In this document: positions 37,161 to 44,128 of the stretch, one piece after another
How the letters are laid out: every line of letters starts with the position of its first letter
How positions within the stretch are numbered: the first letter of the stretch is position 1
NCBI GenBank assembly: GCA_030622755.1
Contig: JAUXFT010000011.1
Coordinates: 1 to 44,128, forward strand
Direction of reading: 5' to 3'
Length of the DNA: 44,128 nucleotides
Source: Aestuariirhabdus sp.
Lineage (GTDB): Bacteria > Pseudomonadota > Gammaproteobacteria > Pseudomonadales > Aestuariirhabdaceae
Translations under genes and position numbers: made by a program
Notes under the pieces: generated by a model
What the model was told of the DNA's origin: nothing
Database searches by the model: none
Seen by the model: the letters and a program-made list of their open reading frames with translations, nothing else

Positions 37161-39050
37161 CTAGAAGGTTTCTATTTCAGCAGTCTGCTGCAAGGACTTA
37201 CGATATTCATCAAACATCATTTGACCTTGCTGCTGCGCCAACATACGAGACAAGAACTGATTACGCAACTCCTCTTCGGCTTTATCTGCTTCAGGTACTG
37301 ATACCGCAGTTACCGCTAACAAGACCTTATCCCCACTGGGTAAGCCGCTGATCACAATAGATGGGCGATCGTTCGCAGGACGAGGGGCTTTGTAGGCATC
37401 CAATAGCAATTGCTGCGGCAGATCACCAGGCTGCTGACGAGTTACCGTTTCAGTCTCTGACCAGGTAACGTCATTGACGCTATCCAAACCGCCAGACAAC
37501 GCTTCCTCTCGCAGTTTTAAAGCACGTTCATGCAGCATTTCTTCGGCTTTGACAGCCAGCAATACCTGCTCAATTATTTCTTGAACATCGCTAAAAGGCT
37601 GAGGTTCAGGTTTGATATGCTCGGCGATACGTAAAATGGCAACACGGTCACCATCAAGCTCTATCAACTGGCTATTTACGCCGTCAGATAATACGTCATC
37701 GGCAAAAGCTGCCGCTACAAATCGAGGGTTAGTAGCAAGACCTTCCACGCCACCTTCACGACCAAACAAAGCAGTACTCTGCTTGCTCAAATCTAACTCT
37801 TCAGCAGGCTGGTTTAAGTCCGCAGATTCAAAACTCACATCAGCTAAAAGCTGTGAACGTTCAACAAATACAGGCTCAATACTGTTCAGTTTGATCTCAC
37901 GAATCAGCTGTTCACGCACGTCAGCGAGCTCGGAGATTTCTACTTGCTCAGAGGGTAAACGTTTGACCAACTGATAACCGAAATCAGATTTTACCGGGTC
38001 TGAAACAGCTCCCGTTTGTAAAGAATCTAACGCATCATCAAATGCGTCACCCAAAAAGCCCTCTTCCACAGTGCCCAAATCCCCACCTTGAGCGGCAGAA
38101 AAAGAGTCAGCAGAATATTCCTTCGCCAGCGCAGCGAAATCTTCACCTGCATCCAGGCGAGTTTTTAATTCTCGCGCTAAGACCAGAACTTGCTCATCAG
38201 GATTCTCTTCATTTACTTCGAGTAAAATATGGGCTGCACGGCGGTCATTCGAAGCGCTATCTTTAAGTTGAGCAATCAGGTTTTCATAAGCGAATACGAT
38301 CTCATCCTCGCTGACAGTTACTTCGTCAAGCAAGTCGTTTTTATCCAACAAAAGATAATCAACTTTTACTTTTTCATCCGCTAAAAATTCAGCAGGATTT
38401 GCATCATAATAACTGCGCGACTCTTCAGCATCTACGGAAACTGTAGCGCGAGCTTCTTCGGCTGACAAAGTGATATAGCGGACGTCCCGCGCTTGACGCT
38501 CAAGACGCGACAGCGCTTCTAATTCAGTCGGGGTAATAAAATTGCTGACAGAAAAACCAGCATTAAGCTGATTAATCAGCATTTCACCCTGAATCATCCG
38601 ACGAAACTGTACCGGCGTCAGGCCAACACTACGAAGTGCTAACTGGAACTGATCAGGACTAAAGACACCATCAACCTGAAAACTCTCGGTATCTACAATA
38701 AGCTGATCAACCGCAGAATCAGGGAAATACAACCCCAGCGATTCAGCTTGCTGCAACAACAGAGCCTGATCAATTAAACCTTTAAGGCTCTGCTGCTCTA
38801 GTAAATTTTGATCCAGCATTGTGGGATCGAAACTTTCCCCCATATCCCGCATCATTTGCTGGCGACGCATTTGTACTGCCTGATAAAGCTCTTGTTGAGA
38901 AATATCCTGGCCATTTACAACAGCAACTTGATTACCGCTGCCACCACCGGTAATAGATTCCAAACCAAAAATCGCAAACGTAAGAACGATAAATGCAACG
39001 ATGACCTTAGCGACGATTCCCTGGGAATTGTCGCGAATATTCTGCAGCAT
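37161..39050 (-). CDS. ppiD: Periplasmic folding chaperone PpiD (SurA-N/parvulin type)
   Basis: 629 aa (E. coli 623). It is anchored in the inner membrane near the Sec translocon and helps newly exported proteins fold. Seen: a short cytosolic N-terminus MLQNIRDNSQG; one transmembrane helix (about 12-34); a SurA-like N-terminal chaperone region (about 40-250) with VVNGQDISQQELYQAVQMRRQQ; a parvulin domain (about 263-365) with RRAAHILLE, GGDLG and GYQLVKRL; and a long C-terminal helical region. The ribosome site is AGAGG before the ATG. It lies downstream of the tRNA-Asp terminator and so needs its own promoter or read-through. Confidence 0.95.
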   Translation of the reverse strand: MLQNIRDNSQGIVAKVIVAFIVLTFAIFGLESITGGGSGNQVAVVNGQDISQQELYQAVQMRRQQMMRDMGESFDPTMLDQNLLEQQSLKGLIDQALLLQQAESLGLYFPDSAVDQLIVDTESFQVDGVFSPDQFQLALRSVGLTPVQFRRMIQGEMLINQLNAGFSVSNFITPTELEALSRLERQARDVRYITLSAEEARATVSVDAEESRSYYDANPAEFLADEKVKVDYLLLDKNDLLDEVTVSEDEIVFAYENLIAQLKDSASNDRRAAHILLEVNEENPDEQVLVLARELKTRLDAGEDFAALAKEYSADSFSAAQGGDLGTVEEGFLGDAFDDALDSLQTGAVSDPVKSDFGYQLVKRLPSEQVEISELADVREQLIREIKLNSIEPVFVERSQLLADVSFESADLNQPAEELDLSKQSTALFGREGGVEGLATNPRFVAAAFADDVLSDGVNSQLIELDGDRVAILRIAEHIKPEPQPFSDVQEIIEQVLLAVKAEEMLHERALKLREEALSGGLDSVNDVTWSETETVTRQQPGDLPQQLLLDAYKAPRPANDRPSIVISGLPSGDKVLLAVTAVSVPEADKAEEELRNQFLSRMLAQQQGQMMFDEYRKSLQQTAEIETF

Positions 39051-39083
39051 AGAGAAACCTCTGCAAGCTATGACTATAAAAAA

Positions 39084-39138
39084 AGATCTGAAAAATAGAT
39101 CTAAAAATAAAAAGGCGCATCTCCAGATGCGCCCTTTT
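39084..39138 (-). terminator. Tandem terminators after tRNA-Asp
   Basis: On the minus strand a GC-rich hairpin (arms 39125-39133 and 39114-39122, GGCGCATCT and its complement) is followed by TTTTTATTTTT. A second AT-rich hairpin, AGATCT at 39097-39102 and 39084-39089, is followed by T7. Together they should end the hupB/tRNA transcript before ppiD. Confidence 0.8.
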
Positions 39139-39146
39139 AGAAATCT

Positions 39147-39223
39147 TGGCGGAGCGGACGGGACTCGAACCCGCGACCCCCGGCGTGACAGGCCGGTATT
39201 CTAACCAACTGAACTACCGCTCC
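39147..39223 (-). tRNA. tRNA-Asp (anticodon GTC)
   Basis: 77 nt including the encoded CCA end. Seen on the minus strand: acceptor stem GGAGCGG paired with CCGCTCC, D-arm AGTTCAGTTGGTTAGAAT, anticodon loop CCTGTCACG (anticodon GTC), and T-arm GGGTTCGAGTCCC. It is nearly identical to E. coli tRNA-Asp. It lies 50 bp downstream of hupB on the same strand, and a terminator follows. Confidence 0.98.
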
Positions 39224-39236
39224 AAATCAAGCCAGT

Positions 39237-39264
39237 GCAGAGCGAGCCACGAAACTCACTCTGC
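39237..39264 (-). other. Stem-loop between hupB and tRNA-Asp
   Basis: Arms GCAGAGTGAG and CTCGCTCTGC on the minus strand (10 bp with one G-U pair, 8-nt loop TTTCGTGG). No U-tract follows, so read-through into the tRNA and cleavage near here seem more likely than termination. Confidence 0.45.
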
Positions 39265-39273
39265 AAGCGCGTT

Positions 39274-39546
39274 TTAGTTAACCGCGTCTTTCAGTGCCTT
39301 ACCAGCTTTGAAGCTAGGGATTTTGGCAGCAGCAATTTCAATAGGCTGGCCAGTTTGTGGGTTACGACCGGTACGAGCAGCACGATCTTTCACAGAGAAA
39401 GTACCGAAGCCAACCAATACAACTTGGTCTCCGCCTTGCAGCGCTTTAGTAACGGAATCTACCATAGCGTCCAATGCACGACCTGCAGCAGCCTTTGGAA
39501 GGTCGGCAGATGTGGCAATCGCATCAATCAGCTCAGACTTGTTCAC
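39274..39546 (-). CDS. hupB: DNA-binding protein HU-beta
   Basis: 90 aa nucleoid-associated protein that bends and compacts DNA without strong sequence preference. Seen: the complete HU fold [11 protein letters not shown], then [21 protein letters not shown] with the DNA-contacting beta-arm and the conserved NPQTG/Pro tip (about 59-65), and [11 protein letters not shown] at the end. The start is GTG (39544-39546) with AAGGGG 8 nt upstream. The lon-hupB-ppiD order is typical of gammaproteobacteria. A promoter is visible about 130 bp upstream. Confidence 0.97.
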   Translation of the reverse strand: MNKSELIDAIATSADLPKAAAGRALDAMVDSVTKALQGGDQVVLVGFGTFSVKDRAARTGRNPQTGQPIEIAAAKIPSFKAGKALKDAVN

Positions 39547-39679
39547 TCTTTTTCCCCTTATACTCAGTAAAATAAAACGTTCCAGCTTCCAAGTGATTTA
39601 AAAACTCATACACAAAGAAATGGATAAGTAATGATCAATTATTATGCAAAAAATGCCTTGCATACGGCGTTTTTGCTAG

Positions 39680-39707
39680 ATCTTATGCAGTGACCCTGTA
39701 ATGTCAA
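39680..39707 (-). promoter_or_regulatory. Candidate sigma-70 promoter for hupB
   Basis: On the minus strand: -35 TTGACA (39702-39707), 16-bp spacer, -10 TAAGAT (39680-39685). The transcript would begin near 39673 with a hairpin-forming leader: the arms at 39665-39676 and 39646-39657 pair imperfectly around GCC/GGC and A/T runs. Confidence 0.6.
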
Positions 39708-39760
39708 AGCGAACCGGTTTTATACCAACTCGCTTCAATCACTGTCAAGGAAATAGCGCT

Positions 39761-42178
39761 TTAATGCGTGTTAATTCTTTCACTATTGTCATCTCGGCTG
39801 TCTTCTGCAGCCAAGACCTCACCCTCTTCCAGAGGGACAGGCATATATTGAAGCGCGACCTCCAATACTTCATCAATCCATTTTACAGGACGGATATCCA
39901 GATCTTCTTTAATATTGTCAGGTATTTCCTTAAGATCCCTCTGGTTTTCATCAGGAATCAACACCGTTTTAATGCCGCCCCGATGGGCTGCCAGAAGCTT
40001 TTCCTTTAGACCTCCAATGGGTAAAACCTGACCCCGAAGAGTAATTTCACCGGTCATGGCAACATCAGCTTTAACAGGTATTCCGGTCAACACTGAAACC
40101 AGCGCCGTACACATGCCAATACCGGCACTAGGACCATCTTTTGGTGTCGCGCCTTCCGGGACATGGATGTGTATGTCATTTTTTTCATGAAAATCCAGAG
40201 GCACACCCAACATTGCGGCACGACTTCTTACGACCGTTAACGCAGCTTGAATTGACTCCTGCATCACATCCCCAAGGGAGCCTGTTTTGCTATGTCGCCC
40301 TTTACCAGGTACTGCCACCGCTTCTATGGTTAAAAGCTCACCACCTACTGATGTCCACGCCAGCCCTGTAACTTGCCCTACCTGATCCTCCTCTTCAGCA
40401 AGCCCATATTTGAATCGGCGAACTCCAGAGTACTTCTCTAGCAACTCAGAAGTAACTTCTATCGAATCGTTTCTTTTGGAGCCTGAATGCTCTTTAACGA
40501 CTTTTCGGCAAATTTTGGCGATTTCTCTTTCCAATCCGCGAACACCAGCTTCTCTGGTGTAATAACGCACAAGATCTTTTAACGCCTGCTCGCTAAAACT
40601 TAGCTCACCGGCACGCAAACCATTATTTTTGGTCTGCTTGTAAACCAGGTAACGCTGGGCGATATTAATTTTTTCATCTTCTGTATAACCCGGAATACGA
40701 ATCACTTCCATACGATCCAACAATGGGCTCGGAATGTTCATAGAATTTGAGGTACACACGAACATGACATCAGAGAGGTCGTAATCGACTTCAAGGTAAT
40801 GGTCATTGAAGGTGTTATTCTGCTCGGGATCCAATACCTCCAACAACGCGGAAGAAGGATCACCACGCATATCGGAGCCAAGTTTATCGATTTCATCCAA
40901 CAGAAATAGCGGGTTCTTTACACCTACTTTAGACATTTTCTGGACAAGCTTGCCGGGCATAGATCCAATATAGGTCCTTCGATGACCGCGAATTTCCGCT
41001 TCATCACGAACCCCACCCAAAGCCATTCGAACAAACTTACGATTCGTTGCGCGAGCAATCGATTCACCCAGAGAAGTTTTACCAACTCCCGGAGGCCCAA
41101 CCAGACAAAGCACAGGCCCTTTGAGCTTGCGTACACGCTGCTGAACAGCCAAATACTCTAGAATTCTCTCCTTGATATCTTGCAGGCCATAGTGGTCTTC
41201 TTCGAGAATCTCCTCGGCCTTAACGATATCGTTACGGATTTTACTGCGCTTTTTCCAGGGGAGATTTATCATCCAATCTATGTAACTGCGCACGACGGTC
41301 GCTTCGGCAGACATAGAAGACATCATCTTCAACTTGTTAAGCTCAGCGGTAGTCTTTTCGCTAGCTTCTTTAGTCATTCCAGACTCTTCAATTTTTCGTT
41401 GAAGGCCCTCAATCTCATTCGGCACATCTTCAAGATCACCCAACTCTTTTTGGATGGCCTTCATCTGTTCATTGAGGTAATACTCGCGCTGGCTTTTTTC
41501 CATCTGCTTCTTAACGCGACCACGGATTCGCTTTTCGACCTGCAACAAGTCAATTTCGGATTCCATAATCCCCATCAGATGCTCAAGGCGCTCTTGCACG
41601 CTGGCAATTTCCAGAATGGCTTGTTTTTCATCAATTTTGAGCGTCATATGTGCGGCAACTGTATCCGCCAATCGGCTAGGATTAGTAATATTAGCCATTG
41701 AAGAAAGCACCTCGCTGGGCACTTTTTTACTCAACTGTACGTACTGTTCAAACTGATTCATAGTTGAACGAAGAAGCACTTCCGCTTCCTGCTCATTGGG
41801 ATCTTCTTCAGAGAACTCTGCTACCTCGACCCTGAGTAAGCCGTTGCTGTCGTGAAGATTTTGCAAGGTAACCCTGCTCACTCCTTCAACCAGAACCTTT
41901 ACTGTCCCGTCAGGCAATTTCAGCAATTGCAAAATGGTTGCGCGGGTAGCGACATCAAACAGATCATCACGACCCGGATCATCCTCTGCGGCATGCTTCT
42001 GGGCAGACAGTACAATACTCTTGTCTCCATCCATAGCGGCGTCCAAAGCCTGTATAGACTTTTCTCGCCCAACAAACAAAGGAATTACCATATGTGGATA
42101 CACCACCACATCCCGCAACGGTAGTAATGGTATCAACTCATCAGATAGTTGATCTTCCGAGATACGATCATGCTCCAT
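39761..42178 (-). CDS. lon: ATP-dependent protease Lon (endopeptidase La)
   Basis: 805 aa cytosolic hexameric protease that degrades misfolded and short-lived regulatory proteins. Seen: an N-terminal substrate-binding domain (about 12-205) and a coiled helical region (about 210-310); an AAA+ module with Walker [10 protein letters not shown] (about 361-369, Lys367), Walker [10 protein letters not shown] and sensor residues; and a proteolytic domain with the catalytic dyad Ser684 (KDGPSAGIG) and Lys727 (GGLKEK), matching E. coli Ser679/Lys722. The ribosome site is AGGAG before the ATG. A sigma-32-like promoter lies 70-95 bp upstream, behind the clpX terminator, so lon is transcribed separately in heat shock. 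Confidence 0.98.
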   Translation of the reverse strand: MEHDRISEDQLSDELIPLLPLRDVVVYPHMVIPLFVGREKSIQALDAAMDGDKSIVLSAQKHAAEDDPGRDDLFDVATRATILQLLKLPDGTVKVLVEGVSRVTLQNLHDSNGLLRVEVAEFSEEDPNEQEAEVLLRSTMNQFEQYVQLSKKVPSEVLSSMANITNPSRLADTVAAHMTLKIDEKQAILEIASVQERLEHLMGIMESEIDLLQVEKRIRGRVKKQMEKSQREYYLNEQMKAIQKELGDLEDVPNEIEGLQRKIEESGMTKEASEKTTAELNKLKMMSSMSAEATVVRSYIDWMINLPWKKRSKIRNDIVKAEEILEEDHYGLQDIKERILEYLAVQQRVRKLKGPVLCLVGPPGVGKTSLGESIARATNRKFVRMALGGVRDEAEIRGHRRTYIGSMPGKLVQKMSKVGVKNPLFLLDEIDKLGSDMRGDPSSALLEVLDPEQNNTFNDHYLEVDYDLSDVMFVCTSNSMNIPSPLLDRMEVIRIPGYTEDEKINIAQRYLVYKQTKNNGLRAGELSFSEQALKDLVRYYTREAGVRGLEREIAKICRKVVKEHSGSKRNDSIEVTSELLEKYSGVRRFKYGLAEEEDQVGQVTGLAWTSVGGELLTIEAVAVPGKGRHSKTGSLGDVMQESIQAALTVVRSRAAMLGVPLDFHEKNDIHIHVPEGATPKDGPSAGIGMCTALVSVLTGIPVKADVAMTGEITLRGQVLPIGGLKEKLLAAHRGGIKTVLIPDENQRDLKEIPDNIKEDLDIRPVKWIDEVLEVALQYMPVPLEEGEVLAAEDSRDDNSERINTH

Positions 42179-42246
42179 GACACACTCCTAACAACAGCAG
42201 CACACGCGCTGCAAATGAAGACAATAGAGATTATTAACGAGATAAG

Positions 42247-42273
42247 ATGGGGGCTAGTAGAAAAAATTACAAG
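42247..42273 (-). promoter_or_regulatory. Sigma-32 (RpoH) type heat-shock promoter for lon
   Basis: On the minus strand: -35 CTTGTAA (42267-42273), 13-bp spacer, -10 CCCCCAT (42247-42253) followed by CTTAT. The RpoH consensus is CTTGAAA-N13-15-CCCCATNT, so only one mismatch is seen in the -35. The leader would be about 60 nt. Confidence 0.7.
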
Positions 42274-42299
42274 GACTCTAACAGGATAAAATACCCGAC

Positions 42300-42335
42300 C
42301 TACAAAAAAGGACCCGTTAGGGTCCTTTTTTGTAG
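42300..42335 (-). terminator. Intrinsic terminator of clpX
   Basis: A perfect 16-bp stem (42300-42315 with 42320-42335; GGACCC/GGGTCC core) with a 4-nt GTTA loop. The flanking A6 and T6 runs make it work in either direction; it separates clpX from lon. Confidence 0.92.
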
Positions 42336-42348
42336 CGAAGAGATATAT

Positions 42349-43632
42349 TCACTCTTCAGGTAGCGCCTTGGCTTGCTCGGTGGATTCATAAATAAGCAGG
42401 GGTTCTGAATCACCACGAATAACCGAACCATCGATGACTACTTTACTAATTCCCTCCTGAGAAGGAATTTCATACATAGTATCCAGCAATACTGACTCAA
42501 GAATGGAACGTAAACCACGTGCGCCGGTTTTCCTCTCCATAGCCTTAAAGGCAATCGCCTTAAGAGCATCTTCACGGAAATCGACTTCGACATCTTCCAT
42601 CTCAAACAACTTCGAGTATTGCTTGGTCAACGCGTTCTTGGGTTCAGTCAAAATCCGGATTAAAGCTTCTTCATCAAGCTCCTCCAGCGTTGCTATCACC
42701 GGTAAGCGACCAACAAACTCTGGAATCAAGCCGAACCGTACCAGGTCTTCCGGTTCCACTTCCTTCAGCGTTTCCCCTACATTTTTACTGTGATCCTTAC
42801 TCTTAACTTCTGCAGAAAAACCAATACCACCTTTCTCGGAACGCTCCCGGATTACTTTTTCCAGACCAGAAAACGCACCACCGCAGATAAACAATATATT
42901 GGCAGTATCTACCTGTAAAAACTCTTGCTGAGGATGTTTTCTTCCTCCCTGGGGAGGTACAGAGGCAACCGTTCCTTCAATCAGTTTGAGTAACGCCTGC
43001 TGCACACCTTCACCGGAGACATCACGAGTGATGGACGGGTTATCGGATTTACGTGAAATCTTGTCGATTTCATCGATATACACGATACCTCGCTGAGCCT
43101 TCTCCACATCGTAGTCACATTTTTGTAACAACTTCTGGATAATGTTTTCAACGTCTTCACCCACATAACCAGCTTCAGTCAGCGTTGTTGCATCCGCAAT
43201 AGTAAAGGGTACATCCAGCAAGCGTGCCAACGTTTCTGCCAGCAGGGTCTTACCACTACCTGTTGGACCAACCAGAAGAATGTTACTTTTTCCAAGCTCA
43301 ACTTCGTCTTTCTTGTCGTCACACTGCAAACGTTTGTAATGGTTGTACACCGCAACTGACAATACTTTTTTGGCACGCCTCTGCCCGATCACATAATCAT
43401 CAAGGATCGTGCTGATCTCACGCGGAGATGGAAGAGCATCACTACTGCTTTCAACCGGTGCATCCTGGATCTCTTCACGAATAATATCGTTACAAAGATC
43501 TACGCACTCATCACAGATGAAAACGGAGGGCCCAGCTATCAGCTTACGGACTTCGTGCTGGCTTTTTCCACAAAAGGAGCAATACAACAGCTTTCCACCG
43601 TCATCACCCTTTCCATTATTTTGGTCGGTCAT
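42349..43632 (-). CDS. clpX: ATP-dependent Clp protease ATP-binding subunit ClpX
   Basis: 427 aa AAA+ unfoldase that feeds substrates to ClpP. Seen: an N-terminal zinc-binding domain with Cys18, Cys21, Cys40 and Cys43; Walker A GPTGSGKT (about 119-126); Walker [10 protein letters not shown]; sensor and pore motifs (GYVGEDVE in the pore-1 region); an IGF-type loop GIGFSAEV for ClpP docking; and the C-terminal [10 protein letters not shown] small domain. It follows clpP on the same strand with a 129-bp gap that carries a sigma-32-like promoter. A strong terminator follows. Confidence 0.98.
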   Translation of the reverse strand: MTDQNNGKGDDGGKLLYCSFCGKSQHEVRKLIAGPSVFICDECVDLCNDIIREEIQDAPVESSSDALPSPREISTILDDYVIGQRRAKKVLSVAVYNHYKRLQCDDKKDEVELGKSNILLVGPTGSGKTLLAETLARLLDVPFTIADATTLTEAGYVGEDVENIIQKLLQKCDYDVEKAQRGIVYIDEIDKISRKSDNPSITRDVSGEGVQQALLKLIEGTVASVPPQGGRKHPQQEFLQVDTANILFICGGAFSGLEKVIRERSEKGGIGFSAEVKSKDHSKNVGETLKEVEPEDLVRFGLIPEFVGRLPVIATLEELDEEALIRILTEPKNALTKQYSKLFEMEDVEVDFREDALKAIAFKAMERKTGARGLRSILESVLLDTMYEIPSQEGISKVVIDGSVIRGDSEPLLIYESTEQAKALPEE

Positions 43633-43682
43633 TCGATTCTTACCCTACCCGGACAATCTATAAAAACCTTGAAACAAGCAAG

Positions 43683-43709
43683 ATGCGGTCGCTGTACGCT
43701 TATTTCAAG
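43683..43709 (-). promoter_or_regulatory. Candidate sigma-32 promoter between clpP and clpX
   Basis: On the minus strand: -35 CTTGAAA (43703-43709, perfect RpoH consensus), 14-bp spacer, -10 CCGCAT (43683-43688). It would give clpX a heat-inducible transcript of its own with a leader of about 45 nt. The -35 also lies in an inverted repeat (CCTTGAAA 43667-43674 / TTTCAAGG 43703-43710). Confidence 0.5.
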
Positions 43710-43761
43710 GGTTTGTTTAAGACAGATAGAGGCTAGAAGCCCCTCTTATCATCAGCTTAGG

Positions 43762-44128
43762 CTATTCTGCAGCATCGCGTGTACTCAACACAGCATCAAT
43801 CAAGCCATATTCCTTCGCTTCATCACCGCTCATAAAGTTATCACGATCAGTATCGCTGGCGATAACATCAAGTGCTTGCCCTGTGTGATGAGCCAACACA
43901 TGGTTTAGCTTATCCTTAATCGACATAATTTCCCGTGCATGTATCTCGATATCTGAGGCCTGCCCCTGAAATCCACCCAATGGCTGATGAATCATTACCC
44001 GGGAATGCGGCAAACAATAACGCTTACCTGCAGCACCTCCAGCCAATAAAAGCGCACCCATGCTCGCCGCCTGTCCAATACACATAGTGCTGACATCAGG
44101 CTTTATGAACTGCATGGTGTCATAGATA
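43762..44128 (-). CDS. clpP: ATP-dependent Clp protease proteolytic subunit ClpP (5' end missing)
   Basis: The last 121 or so residues of ClpP. The frame continues to the window edge (residues IYDT precede the first internal Met), so the 5' part lies outside. Seen: nucleophile Ser in [11 protein letters not shown], catalytic His in [11 protein letters not shown], and the third member of the triad, Asp, in [11 protein letters not shown]. ClpP forms the two-ring barrel that degrades proteins delivered by ClpX. Stop at 43762. The ATG at 44113-44115 is internal, not the start. Confidence 0.96.
   Translation of the reverse strand, partial: IYDTMQFIKPDVSTMCIGQAASMGALLLAGGAAGKRYCLPHSRVMIHQPLGGFQGQASDIEIHAREIMSIKDKLNHVLAHHTGQALDVIASDTDRDNFMSGDEAKEYGLIDAVLSTRDAAE

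Overview
The window looks like chromosomal core DNA of a free-living gammaproteobacterium of the Pseudomonas / marine Pseudomonadales-Oceanospirillales type. The order clpP-clpX-lon-hupB-tRNA-Asp-ppiD-fabI, then a five-gene peptide ABC transporter, mltD, gloB, a YafS-like methyltransferase, rnhA, dnaQ, nhaB, a crotonase, fimL, and further on sohB, cysI with its DUF934 partner, metH and nfuA is, as I remember it, close to the Pseudomonas aeruginosa PA1801-PA1847 region. NhaB, a CPA2 antiporter and a moderate GC content would suit a marine or brackish lineage. No genus can be named from the sequence alone. There is no phage, insertion sequence, CRISPR array or integron.

Layout. (1) 1-3.6 kb is an alkylation-repair neighbourhood: an AlkA-like glycosylase (-), an EamA exporter (-) flanked by short inverted repeats, and a complete Ada sensor/methyltransferase (+). 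(2) 3.9-10.8 kb holds nfuA (-), divergent from metH (+), which runs directly into a MATE transporter and a lipoprotein peptidase. (3) 10.9-14.4 kb holds the sulfite/nitrite reductase cysI with DUF934, a hairpin region that can fold two ways, and a CPA2 antiporter. (4) 14.5-19.1 kb holds sohB-acuI (-), an SCP2 protein (+) behind an operator-like promoter, a small membrane protein (-) and a TSUP anion transporter (+). (5) 19.1-23.6 kb holds fimL and a dienoyl-CoA isomerase-like crotonase (-), then nhaB (+) behind a long leader. (6) 23.7-28.3 kb holds dnaQ, a damaged rnhA and a YafS-like methyltransferase (-), then gloB and mltD (+). (7) 28.5-37.1 kb holds two tandem YejA-type binding proteins, yejB, yejE, yejF and fabI (+). 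(8) 37.1 kb to the end, all on the minus strand, holds ppiD, tRNA-Asp, hupB, lon, clpX and the 3' part of clpP.

How the genes work together. The right end is a protein quality-control block: Lon, ClpXP and PpiD, with sigma-32-like promoters visible before lon and clpX, plus the nucleoid protein HU. The yej/npp-type operon imports peptides. dnaQ (proofreading), rnhA (RNA:DNA hybrid removal), ada and alkA (alkylation repair) form a genome-maintenance theme.

The most notable observations are: an rnhA with two lesions, a catalytic Asp-to-Glu change and a one-base insertion in an A7 run; a 14-bp, seven-copy tandem repeat downstream of ada; a perfect 11-bp inverted repeat spaced exactly 63 bp apart over the SCP2 promoter; inverted repeats flanking the EamA gene; and a terminator whose 5' arm can instead pair with a perfect 11-nt downstream arm. 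I found no clearly new multi-gene system. The window is mostly conserved housekeeping DNA with locally odd non-coding structure.
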